Part shown: positions 9,145 to 17,198 of the stretch, in pieces
How positions within the stretch are numbered: position 1 is the stretch's first letter
How the letters are laid out: each line of letters begins with the position of its first letter
DNA from: an uncultured Dorea sp.
Lineage (GTDB): Bacteria > Bacillota > Clostridia > Lachnospirales > Lachnospiraceae
DNA: 31,447 bases
Direction of reading: 5' to 3'
Assembly: GCA_934295165.1 (NCBI GenBank)
Contig: CAKRAT010000024.1
Location: forward strand, 1-31,447
Program-made: the position numbers and the translations under genes
The notes under the pieces: model-generated
Told to the model about the DNA's origin: nothing
What the model saw: only the letters and a program-made list of their open reading frames with translations
Database searches by the model: none

Positions 9145-9200
9145 AGCGGACCTTGGAAACTGAAAAAGGTGAAGCTGTTGTGTCATGAATGGAGGTAGTC

Positions 9201-9305
9201 ATGGCAGACAGCTTCATTTTTTATCACCGTGTGTTCGTAAAGAGATGCAGCTATACGATAGTGTGCAGGAAAGGAAAAATATGTCAGAACTTCGATTTGA
9301 AATGA
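9201..9305 (+). CDS. Possible 34-residue leader peptide overlapping the DUF5107-like gene
   Basis: ATG at 9201 follows GGAGG (9191-9195) at 5 nt. The frame encodes 34 residues (beginning MADSFIFYHRVFVKRCSYT) and ends at TGA 9305, 25 bases inside the downstream gene that starts at 9281. Its ribosome site is stronger than that of the downstream gene, so it might couple or limit translation. It resembles no known peptide and may be fortuitous. Confidence 0.25.
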   Translation: MADSFIFYHRVFVKRCSYTIVCRKGKICQNFDLK

Positions 9306-11224
9306 AAAATATGCCGGCGGCGGATCTGGGGGAAGAGGCATGTGTGCCGGATCTTCTTGGAGAGAGGGTCCTGCAGAATTCGCTGAAATTTTATCTGGAT
9401 GAAACAGATGAGATTTACGAAGGATATGGAAGAATTGTTGATGCATATCCATATCGTCAGCGCAATAATTATACGAGAAATTTAAAGAGAAAGCAGATAC
9501 GGACAGCAGTACTGGAAAATGATCTGATAAAAGCAGTGTTTCTGCCGGATTATGGCGGAAGATTGTGGGAACTTTGGGATAAGAAAGAAAACAGGAATCT
9601 GCTTTATACGAATGATGTGCTTCGGTTCAGTAATCTGGCAGTACGAAATGCCTGGTTTTCGGGCGGTGTGGAGTGGAATATTGGAGTCATCGGACATCAG
9701 CCATTGACTACAGAACCTTTATATGTGGCAAGAACGTATACGGAACAGGGGGAACCGGTGCTCCGTATGTATGAGTATGAGAGAATCCGGGGTGTAACAT
9801 GGCAGATGGACTTCTGGCTGCAGGAAGGATGTCCCTATCTGAAATGCAGGATGCGCATTGTGAATGAAAGCACAGACGTGCTTCCGATGTACTGGTGGAG
9901 CAATATGGCGGTACCGGAATACGAGCAGGGTCATATTACGGTGCCTGCCTCGGAAGCGTATGCGGGAACAGGCGTAGAATGTCGTAAAGTATCGTTGCCG
10001 GTAGTAAATGGAGTAGATGTCTCTGACTATCAGAAGATCCCGCGCAGTGTGGATTATTTTTTCAATATTCCGGAAAGCGCACCAAAATATATTATAAATG
10101 TAGATAAAGATGGAAAAGGACTGCTGCAGTTTTCGACAAAACGATTACAGGGCAGAAAATTATTCTCATGGGGAAGAAATACGGCATCCGATCACTGGCA
10201 GGAGTTCCTGACAGAAGATGCGGGACGTTATGTGGAAATCCAGGCAGGACTTGGAAAGACACAGTATGGATGCATTCCGATGGCACCACATACGGCGTGG
10301 GAATGGATGGAATGTTATGGTCCGGCATATTCGGAAGAATTGTCTGCGGATGTGTATGAAAAATCGTTTGAAGAAAGGAATGCATATGTAACCGGTTATC
10401 TGCAAAAGCATCATTTGATTGAGGAGCTGGAAGAGGAACTGAAAGAATCAAAAAAGATGGCATTAACGAAAGCAGAGATGGTAACACCGGGAAGTGGGTA
10501 TGGCACGTTCCGGAAAGAGTGTCAGAGAACCGGACATCTGGAATTTGTAAAGAGAACAAAAGCGATGGAGCTGTGGGAACATTTCTTTGAAACAGGGGCT
10601 CTGCATTGTCCGGATCCGGATGACGAACCGGATTCATTCTGGAGTGGAGAAGAATTTCTGCAGAATCTGAAGCAGACGACGCTGGATCCGGCGGCACCGA
10701 ATCATAAGAACTGGTATGCTTATTACCATATCGGGATTCTTGAGTTCCGCAAAGGAAATGATAAAGTATCGAAAGAAATGTATGAAAACTCTCTAAAACT
10801 CCGGGAAAATGCCTGGGCTTTACATGCTCTGGCATGCCTGTGCCTGTATGAAGGGAATAAAAATCTGGCTGCATTATATGTGCAGAGAGGAATGGAACTT
10901 AAGCGGCACTGTCTGTCGTATCAGAAAGAAGGACTTAAGATACTGAGTCAGTGTGAAGCATATGAGGCGGTTTTGCAGCAATATGCAGCAATGGATGAAG
11001 ATATAAAATCTATCGGGCGTGTACAGTATTACCATGTGCTCGGACTTGTCAGGACGGGCCGGCTTGAAGAGGCGGACAAACTGTTGAACAGTGAAGCCGG
11101 AATCCTGGTTGATGATGTCAGGGAAGGGGAAGACAATCTTCAGGACCTGTGGGAAATTTTGAACCATGAATTACATCAGGACAGGGAAAAACTCCCTTAT
11201 CGTTATGATTTTCATGCAAATTAA
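9281..11224 (+). CDS. DUF5107-like protein with C-terminal TPR-like helices
   Basis: A 647-residue protein without signal peptide or membrane segment, so probably cytoplasmic. The N-terminal two thirds look like the DUF5107 family, a beta-sandwich of the galactose-mutarotase type; seen are PDYGGRLWELWDKKENRNLLY and the following AWFSGGVEWNIGVIGH segment. The C-terminal ~200 residues are helical and TPR-like (WYAYYHIGILEFRKGN, ALHALACLCLYEGNKNLAAL). The start at 9281 has AAGGA a few bases upstream; ATG 9185 in the same frame would add 32 unsupported residues. It is the last gene of the importer operon. Mutarotase-like folds bind carbohydrate, so a role as carbohydrate-active enzyme or sugar-binding protein for the imported substrate is inferred, but I do not know a proven activity. 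Confidence 0.8.
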   Translation: MSELRFEMKNMPAADLGEEACVPDLLGERVLQNSLKFYLDETDEIYEGYGRIVDAYPYRQRNNYTRNLKRKQIRTAVLENDLIKAVFLPDYGGRLWELWDKKENRNLLYTNDVLRFSNLAVRNAWFSGGVEWNIGVIGHQPLTTEPLYVARTYTEQGEPVLRMYEYERIRGVTWQMDFWLQEGCPYLKCRMRIVNESTDVLPMYWWSNMAVPEYEQGHITVPASEAYAGTGVECRKVSLPVVNGVDVSDYQKIPRSVDYFFNIPESAPKYIINVDKDGKGLLQFSTKRLQGRKLFSWGRNTASDHWQEFLTEDAGRYVEIQAGLGKTQYGCIPMAPHTAWEWMECYGPAYSEELSADVYEKSFEERNAYVTGYLQKHHLIEELEEELKESKKMALTKAEMVTPGSGYGTFRKECQRTGHLEFVKRTKAMELWEHFFETGALHCPDPDDEPDSFWSGEEFLQNLKQTTLDPAAPNHKNWYAYYHIGILEFRKGNDKVSKEMYENSLKLRENAWALHALACLCLYEGNKNLAALYVQRGMELKRHCLSYQKEGLKILSQCEAYEAVLQQYAAMDEDIKSIGRVQYYHVLGLVRTGRLEEADKLLNSEAGILVDDVREGEDNLQDLWEILNHELHQDREKLPYRYDFHAN

Positions 11225-11306
11225 CCGGTGTGGCGGAAGTTGTGGAGAAAGGTTGCCAGAAAGCGGAAAAAAGTACATAATAAGAAGGCGGACAACATTG
11301 TAAATC

Positions 11307-11365
11307 GTGCAAATTAAGAAAAATATAGGACAAAGATTTCCGGAAATACTTGTAATACAATGAAT
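11307..11365 (+). promoter_or_regulatory. Activator-dependent promoter/operator of the nucleotidyltransferase-kinase-epimerase operon
   Basis: This is the second copy of the 59-bp element: GTGCAAATT (11307-11315), 8 variable bases, TATAGGACAAAGATTT, 10 variable bases, TTGTAATACAATGAA. The -10 is TACAAT (11356-11361). The distance from the first G to the -10 is 49 bp in both copies. The -10 covers the ATG of the longest possible frame (11360), which rules that ATG out as the real start. Confidence 0.75.
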
Positions 11366-11404
11366 CTGGAAACAGAAGATCCTAAAGACATGGAGGAAAT
11401 TATA

Positions 11405-12331
11405 ATGAATAAACCAGTATTAGTGATCATGGCAGCAGGAATGGGAAGCAGATATGGCGGACTGAAACAGTTAGATCCGGTAGATAACGATGGACATATT
11501 ATCATGGATTTTTCTATGTATGATGCAAAGAGAGCAGGTTTTGAAAAGGTTGTATTTATTATCAAACATGAGATTGAAGAAGAGTTCAAAGAACATGTAG
11601 GCCGACGCATGGAGAAATACATGGACGTAGCTTATGCTTACCAGAATATAGATAACATTCCGGAAGGATATGAAGTACCGGAAGGACGTGTAAAACCATG
11701 GGGAACTGCACATGCGGTATATAGCTGTATGGATGAGATCGACGGACCATTCGCAGTTATCAATGCAGATGATTATTATGGAGTAGAAGCATTCAAGCTG
11801 ATCTACGATTATCTGTCTACACACGCAGATGATGACAAGTACAGATATACAATGGTTGGATATCATCTTGCAAATACGGTAACAGATAACGGATATGTAT
11901 CCAGAGGTGTATGTGAGACGAATGAGAACGGAGAACTGGTATCTGTAACAGAGCGCACCAGAATTGAGAAATATAACGGAGGAGTAGCATATACAGAGGA
12001 TGATGCAGAGACATGGGTACAGGTACCGGATGATACAACGGTATCTATGAACATGTGGGGATTCACAAAGAGTATTCTGGAAGAGATAAAAGCAGGATTT
12101 CCGGCATTTCTTGATAATGGATTAAAAGAGAATCCTATGAAGTGTGAGTATTTTCTGCCGACAGTTGTCAGCAGCCTTCTTGCGGAGGATAAGGCAACGG
12201 TATCGGTGTTGAAATCTGCAGATAAATGGTATGGAGTAACTTATAAAGAAGATAAACCGGTTGTGGTAGCAGCAATTCAGCGGATGAAAGACGAAGGGCT
12301 GTATCCACAGCATCTTTGGGAGGGAAAATAA
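11405..12331 (+). CDS. Sugar-1-phosphate nucleotidyltransferase
   Basis: A 308-residue protein with the Rossmann-like NTP-transferase fold. The nucleotide-binding signature is AAGMGSRYGGLKQLDPV (residues 10-26), and ADDYYG (121-126) fits the metal-binding aspartate strand. Such enzymes join a sugar 1-phosphate and an NTP, releasing pyrophosphate. The start is ATG 11405, with GGAGG (11392-11396) 8 nt upstream. It is first in an operon with an anomeric sugar kinase and a GalE-type epimerase, so the natural role is to turn the kinase product into a UDP- or other NDP-sugar. Sugar and nucleotide specificity cannot be read from sequence. Confidence 0.88.
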   Translation: MNKPVLVIMAAGMGSRYGGLKQLDPVDNDGHIIMDFSMYDAKRAGFEKVVFIIKHEIEEEFKEHVGRRMEKYMDVAYAYQNIDNIPEGYEVPEGRVKPWGTAHAVYSCMDEIDGPFAVINADDYYGVEAFKLIYDYLSTHADDDKYRYTMVGYHLANTVTDNGYVSRGVCETNENGELVSVTERTRIEKYNGGVAYTEDDAETWVQVPDDTTVSMNMWGFTKSILEEIKAGFPAFLDNGLKENPMKCEYFLPTVVSSLLAEDKATVSVLKSADKWYGVTYKEDKPVVVAAIQRMKDEGLYPQHLWEGK

Positions 12332-13450
12332 ATGCATCCTGTAACACGGGAACAAAGAGATGAAGCGATTGCACATTTCAGATATGAAGGAACATTGGTA
12401 AAAGATTGTCCGTATGGAAGCGGACATATTAATGATACATTTTTTCTGGTATTTAATATTGCCGAGATGGGAAGGATCAAAGTGATTCTGCAGAGAATGA
12501 ATTCGACAGCATTTCCAAAGCCGGTAGAGGTAATGGAAAATATTATGGGAGTTACTACATTCTTAAAAAAGAAGATCATGGAAAATGGTGGGGATCCGGA
12601 GCGGGAAACATTGAATGTGATTCCGGCAGTAGACGGAAAACCTTATTATGTAGATTCGCAGGGGGATTACTGGAGATCATATAAATTTATCACAGATGCA
12701 AGTACATATGATCTGGTAGAAAAACCGGAACAGTTTTATGCAAGTGCTGTGGCATTTGGTAATTTCCAGAGCCTGTTATCGGATTATCCTGCGGGAACCC
12801 TGCATGAGACAATTAAAAAATTTCATGATACAAGAGACAGATTTGCTATATTAAAAAAAGCAGTGGAAGAGGATGTAATGGGAAGAGCCGCGTCGGTTCA
12901 GAGAGAGATACAGTTTGTTCTTGAACGTGAAGATCTGGCAAATTATTTTGCAGAAATGTTAGATAAGCATGAACTTCCGCTTCGTGTTACACATAATGAT
13001 ACAAAACTTAATAATGTGATGCTGGATGATAAGACAGGAAAGGGAATCTGTGTAATTGACCTGGATACAGTGATGCCAGGTCTTGCAATGAATGATTTCG
13101 GAGATTCGATCCGGTTTGGTGCAAGTACCGCGCTGGAAGATGAACGTGATCTTTCAAAAGTGTCTTGCAGTATGGAGTTATTTGAACTGTATACAAAAGG
13201 CTTCCTGAAAGGGTGTGCCGGAAAACTGACTCCAAAAGAAATCGGATTAATGCCGATGGGGGCCAAGATGATGACATATGAATGTGGCATGCGTTTCCTG
13301 ACGGATTATCTGCAGGGAGATAAGTATTTCAGGATTCACAGAGAAGGTCATAATCTTGACAGATGCCGTACTCAGTTTAAGCTGGTTGAAGATATGGAAC
13401 AAAAGTGGTATACTATGAACGAAATTGTGAAAAAGTATAGTGACAGCTAG
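12332..13450 (+). CDS. Anomeric sugar kinase, NahK-like phosphotransferase
   Basis: A 372-residue enzyme of the aminoglycoside phosphotransferase/choline kinase fold, close in pattern to N-acetylhexosamine 1-kinase (NahK). HNDTKLNN (221-228) is the catalytic loop, and DLDTVMPG (243-250) carries the metal-binding aspartate, followed by DFGDSIRFGA as in NahK. It should phosphorylate the C1 hydroxyl of a free sugar with ATP. The gene starts immediately after the stop of the nucleotidyltransferase gene, with GGGAGGG as ribosome site inside that gene's end. NahK accepts GlcNAc, GalNAc and related hexosamines; the sugar used here is unknown, and in this setting it could be galactose, an amino sugar or a pentose. 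Confidence 0.87.
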   Translation: MHPVTREQRDEAIAHFRYEGTLVKDCPYGSGHINDTFFLVFNIAEMGRIKVILQRMNSTAFPKPVEVMENIMGVTTFLKKKIMENGGDPERETLNVIPAVDGKPYYVDSQGDYWRSYKFITDASTYDLVEKPEQFYASAVAFGNFQSLLSDYPAGTLHETIKKFHDTRDRFAILKKAVEEDVMGRAASVQREIQFVLEREDLANYFAEMLDKHELPLRVTHNDTKLNNVMLDDKTGKGICVIDLDTVMPGLAMNDFGDSIRFGASTALEDERDLSKVSCSMELFELYTKGFLKGCAGKLTPKEIGLMPMGAKMMTYECGMRFLTDYLQGDKYFRIHREGHNLDRCRTQFKLVEDMEQKWYTMNEIVKKYSDS

Positions 13451-13461
13451 GAGGTACTATC

Positions 13462-14484
13462 GTGGCAAAGAAAATATTAATTACTGGAGGCGCCGGATAT
13501 ATCGGAAGCCATACAGCAGTAGAACTTTTAAATGAAGGATATGAAGTTGTCGTATATGACAATCTTTGCAATTCATCAAAGGAATCTATCAAGAGAGTAG
13601 AAGAACTTACCGGAAAGCACGTTACATTTTATGAAGGAGATGTAATGGACGAAGCTGCATTGAAGGCAATGCTGGAAAAAGAAGGTGTAGATGCAGTTAT
13701 CCACTGTGCAGCATTGAAAGCAGTCGGAGAATCTGTACAGAAGCCATTAGAGTACTACCGTAATAATATAACAGGAACGCTGACACTGATGGATGTTATG
13801 AAACAGACAGGTGTCAGGAATATTGTGTTCAGTTCATCTGCAACGGTATATGGAAGTCCGGAAGAGATGCCGATCACAGAAGAGTGTCCGAAAGGACAGT
13901 GTACGAATCCATATGGATGGACAAAATCCATGATGGAACAGATTATGACAGATGTACAGAAAGCAAATCCGGATATGAATGTAATCCTGCTTCGTTATTT
14001 CAATCCGGTCGGAGCACATGAAAGCGGACGCATCGGAGAAGATCCGAAAGGAATCCCGAACAATCTGATGCCATACATTTCCCAGGTTGCTGTCGGTAAA
14101 TTGGAGAAGCTTGGCGTATTTGGTGACGATTATGACACACCGGACGGAACCGGAGTGCGTGACTATATTCATGTTGTAGATCTTGCAAAAGGACATGTAA
14201 AAGCAATCAACTACATATTCAGCAATCCGGGACTGGACGTGATCAATCTCGGAACAGGTGTTGGTTATTCTGTACTTGATATGGTAAAGGCATTTGGTAA
14301 AGCATGCGGAAAAGAGATCCCTTACGAGATCAAGCCGAGAAGAGCCGGAGATATAGCAATGTGTTATGCGGATCCCGCAAAGGCAGCAAAGGTTCTCGGA
14401 TGGAAAGCGGAAAAAGGACTGGATGAGATGTGTGCAGACACATGGAGATGGCAGTCACAGAATCCGAACGGATATGAAGCATAG
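13462..14484 (+). CDS. galE: UDP-glucose 4-epimerase
   Basis: A 340-residue extended short-chain dehydrogenase. It has the NAD-binding GGAGYIGS (9-16), the SSSATVYG segment (124-131) and the catalytic YGWTK (Y151, K155). The ending NPNGYEA is typical of bacterial GalE. It interconverts UDP-galactose and UDP-glucose, and some members also take UDP-GalNAc/GlcNAc or UDP-pentoses. The start is GTG 13462, with GGAGG 7-8 nt upstream. It ends the activation operon. Beside the nucleotidyltransferase and kinase it completes a route in which a free sugar is phosphorylated at C1, converted to a nucleotide sugar and epimerised at C4, without a GalT. Confidence 0.94.
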   Translation: MAKKILITGGAGYIGSHTAVELLNEGYEVVVYDNLCNSSKESIKRVEELTGKHVTFYEGDVMDEAALKAMLEKEGVDAVIHCAALKAVGESVQKPLEYYRNNITGTLTLMDVMKQTGVRNIVFSSSATVYGSPEEMPITEECPKGQCTNPYGWTKSMMEQIMTDVQKANPDMNVILLRYFNPVGAHESGRIGEDPKGIPNNLMPYISQVAVGKLEKLGVFGDDYDTPDGTGVRDYIHVVDLAKGHVKAINYIFSNPGLDVINLGTGVGYSVLDMVKAFGKACGKEIPYEIKPRRAGDIAMCYADPAKAAKVLGWKAEKGLDEMCADTWRWQSQNPNGYEA

Positions 14485-14517
14485 AGCGCAATAAAATCTG
14501 AGAAATAAAAGAAGACG

Positions 14518-14565
14518 GATGGGAAAGACTTAACAGAACGTTAAGATTTCCCATCTTTCTTTTTG
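14518..14565 (+). terminator. Terminator after galE
   Basis: A stem of GATGGGAAA with TTTCCCATC is extended by CTTAAC with GTTAAG towards a small loop. It runs into TTTCTTTTT. It closes the activation operon and separates it from gdpP. Confidence 0.88.
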
Positions 14566-14575
14566 TAATAAGAAA

Positions 14576-14584
14576 TGGTATAAT
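14576..14584 (+). promoter_or_regulatory. Extended -10 promoter of gdpP-rplI-dnaB
   Basis: TGGTATAAT is an extended -10 (TGnTATAAT) just past the galE terminator and about 90 bp before the gdpP start. No convincing -35 is visible. Confidence 0.55.
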
Positions 14585-14672
14585 CATCACGTATGTATAG
14601 TGCAGTGTAGAATGTATTTATATTTTGTACTGTGGAAGTTGTGAGAATGGCTCACATACAGAGGCGGGAAAT

Positions 14673-16736
14673 ATGGAAAAGAAAAATGAAAATGGAAGAG
14701 TGCAGCTGAAAGGCCAGTTAAAGCTGTATATCCAATGGCCGGCAATCATGTCATTGCTTCTGATTGCCATGGATCTGTGGATTTACAAACTGGATCACAG
14801 AGCCGGAATCCTGATGGCCGTATTTGTGACCATATATATTATCATGGTGGGTGGACTGTATTTTTACAGTAAGAACATCATCATGAAGGATCTGGTAGAA
14901 TTCGCTGCGCAGTATGGTATTGTCCAGAATACACTGTTGAGGGAATTATCAATTCCGTATGCAATTCTGTTAGATGATGGAAAGGCTATCTGGATGAATG
15001 ACGAATTCGAAGCGGTTCTGGGAGAAAAACTCAAGGGAGAAGATTACATCAGTAAATATATCCCGGAATTGAATCGAAGTATATTCCCAAAAGAAGACCA
15101 GGAAAAAGTCTTGATGGAAGTGTATTATGGGGATAAAGAATATCAGGCAGAGCTCCGCAGAGTATCGGTAGAAGGATTCAGTGATACAGAACAGCTAATG
15201 GAACTGCCGAAAGAAAAAGAATATTTTATTGCAGTGTATCTTCAGGATGTTACGGAACTGAACCGTATTACACGGGAGAATGAAGAACAGAGAATGGTTG
15301 CCGGACTGATATACATTGATAATTATGATGAAGTAATCGATACGGTGGAAGAGGTCAGACAGTCACTTCTTATGGCGCTGGTGGATCGTCAGATCAACCA
15401 GTATATTGCAAAGGTAGACGGAATTGTCAAGAAACTGGAAAATGATAAATATTTTATTATTATTCGGAAATCTTATTTTAAACAGTTAGAGGAAGATAAG
15501 TTCTCACTGCTTGATGATGTCAAATCTGTAAATATCGGAAATGGAATTCCGGCGACATTGAGTATCGGACTGGGATTAAGTTCCGATTCCTATGCACAGA
15601 GTTATAACTATGCACGTGTTGCAATTGATCTTGCGCTTGCAAGAGGTGGTGATCAGGCAGTTATCAAGGACTGTAATGGCGTGATCTACTATGGCGGCAA
15701 GCGTGAACAGACGGCGAAGAATACACGTGTAAAGGCACGTGTAAAAGCAGAGGCTTTGCGTGAATTCATCACAGTCAAAGATAAGATCTTTGTTATGGGA
15801 CATAAGTTGACAGATGTGGATGCATTCGGTGCGGCAATGGGAATCTACCGTGCGGCACTGGCGCTGGAGAAACGTGCATACATTGTGATCAATGAGGTGT
15901 CGGCATCGTTAAGACCGCTATATGAACTATTTGAACAGGATTCGAATTATCCGGATGACCTGTTTCTGACATCGTCACAGGCGATGAATATGGCAGATGA
16001 GAATTCGATGGTAGTAGTAGTAGATACGAACCGTCCGATGATGACAGAGTGTGAAGAACTTCTGAAGACAACGAAGACGATCGTGGTACTGGATCATCAC
16101 AGGCAGAGCAGTGATAATATCGACAATGCACTGTTATCTTATATCGAACCGTATGCTTCGTCAGCATGTGAGATGGTATCAGAGGTACTTCAGTATATCG
16201 TAGATGGTATCAAGATACCAAAGATAGAGGCGAGCAGCCTGTATGCCGGTATCATGATCGATACCAACAATTTTGTGAACAGTACCGGAGTCCGTACTTT
16301 TGAGGCGGCGGCATTCTTAAGAAGATCCGGTGCGGATATTACGCTGGTAAGAAAGTTGTTCCGTGACGACATGGAATCCTACAGAGCGAAAGCAGAGATC
16401 ATCAGCAGTGCGGAAGTGTACCATAATAAATTTGCCATCGCAAGAGGTGTGAATCTGCATATCGAAAGCCCGACGATCATTGGTGCACAGGCGGCAAATG
16501 AACTTTTGGATATCAGTGCAATTAAGGCATCATTTGTATTAACAGAATATAATGGAAGAATATACGTCAGTGCACGTTCGATCGATGAGGTTAATGTACA
16601 GATCATCATGGAACGTCTGGGCGGAGGAGGTCATATGAATGCTTCCGGTGCACAGTTCAACCATACTGATATGGATGAAGCGGTAGCCTGCTTAAAACAG
16701 GTAATTGACGAGATGATAGAAGGAGGAGACTTGTAA
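14673..16736 (+). CDS. gdpP: Cyclic-di-AMP phosphodiesterase GdpP
   Basis: A 687-residue membrane protein that hydrolyses c-di-AMP and so tunes potassium, osmotic and cell-wall homeostasis. Two N-terminal membrane helices (about 20-37 and 42-66) are followed by a PAS-like domain, a degenerate GGDEF domain (from about VAGLIYIDNYDEV) and a DHH/DHHA1 phosphodiesterase module. Seen are GHKLTDVDAFG (from H377), DHH at 474-476, and GGGGHMNASGAQF near residue 650. The start is ATG 14673 after GAGGCGGG; a longer frame from 14625 lacks support. It overlaps rplI by one base. The order gdpP-rplI-dnaB is conserved in Firmicutes. Confidence 0.95.
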   Translation: MEKKNENGRVQLKGQLKLYIQWPAIMSLLLIAMDLWIYKLDHRAGILMAVFVTIYIIMVGGLYFYSKNIIMKDLVEFAAQYGIVQNTLLRELSIPYAILLDDGKAIWMNDEFEAVLGEKLKGEDYISKYIPELNRSIFPKEDQEKVLMEVYYGDKEYQAELRRVSVEGFSDTEQLMELPKEKEYFIAVYLQDVTELNRITRENEEQRMVAGLIYIDNYDEVIDTVEEVRQSLLMALVDRQINQYIAKVDGIVKKLENDKYFIIIRKSYFKQLEEDKFSLLDDVKSVNIGNGIPATLSIGLGLSSDSYAQSYNYARVAIDLALARGGDQAVIKDCNGVIYYGGKREQTAKNTRVKARVKAEALREFITVKDKIFVMGHKLTDVDAFGAAMGIYRAALALEKRAYIVINEVSASLRPLYELFEQDSNYPDDLFLTSSQAMNMADENSMVVVVDTNRPMMTECEELLKTTKTIVVLDHHRQSSDNIDNALLSYIEPYASSACEMVSEVLQYIVDGIKIPKIEASSLYAGIMIDTNNFVNSTGVRTFEAAAFLRRSGADITLVRKLFRDDMESYRAKAEIISSAEVYHNKFAIARGVNLHIESPTIIGAQAANELLDISAIKASFVLTEYNGRIYVSARSIDEVNVQIIMERLGGGGHMNASGAQFNHTDMDEAVACLKQVIDEMIEGGDL

Positions 16737-17185
16737 TGAAAGTAATTTTGACAGAAGACGTAAAGTCACTTGGTAAAAAAGGAGAAATCGTAAACGTCAG
16801 CGACGGATACGCAAGAAACTTTATCTTAAAGAAAAATAAAGGTGTAGAAGCTAACGGAAAGAACTTAAATGACCTGAAATTAAAGAAAGCCAACGACGAC
16901 AAGATCGCACAGCAGCAGTATGAAGATGCGCAGGAGCTCGGCAAGAAGATCGAAGCAGGAAAGATTGAAGTTGCAATTAAGATGGGCGAAGGCGGAAAAG
17001 CATTTGGTTCCGTATCTTCAAAGGAGATCGCAGAAGAAGTCAAAAAACAGATGGATCTTACGATCGATAAGAAGAAAGTACAGTTAAAGGAAGCAATCAG
17101 AACACTGGGAACTCATAACGTTCCGGTTAAGCTGCATCCCAAGGTAACAGCAGAGCTGAAAGTTGTTGTAAAAGAAGAAGCATAG
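16736..17185 (+). CDS. rplI: 50S ribosomal protein bL9
   Basis: A 149-residue protein with the standard bL9 N-domain (MKVILTEDVKSLGKKGEIV, then VSDGYARNFILKK), a long connecting helix rich in Lys/Glu, and the C-terminal rRNA-binding domain (LGTHNVPVKLHPKVTAELKV). It spans the base of the L1 stalk on the large subunit. The start codon shares one base with the gdpP stop (TAATG), so translation is coupled. Confidence 0.98.
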   Translation: MKVILTEDVKSLGKKGEIVNVSDGYARNFILKKNKGVEANGKNLNDLKLKKANDDKIAQQQYEDAQELGKKIEAGKIEVAIKMGEGGKAFGSVSSKEIAEEVKKQMDLTIDKKKVQLKEAIRTLGTHNVPVKLHPKVTAELKVVVKEEA

Positions 17186-17198
17186 GAGGAATTCAGGC

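Noticed and set aside
10092..10874. 260-residue open frame on the minus strand
   Set aside because: Lies wholly inside the DUF5107-like gene, has proline/serine/histidine-rich shadow composition, no ribosome site and no recognisable domain.
11360..11404. Earlier start for the nucleotidyltransferase
   Set aside because: The ATG at 11360 lies inside the -10 box of the conserved promoter; GGAGG at 11392-11396 marks ATG 11405.
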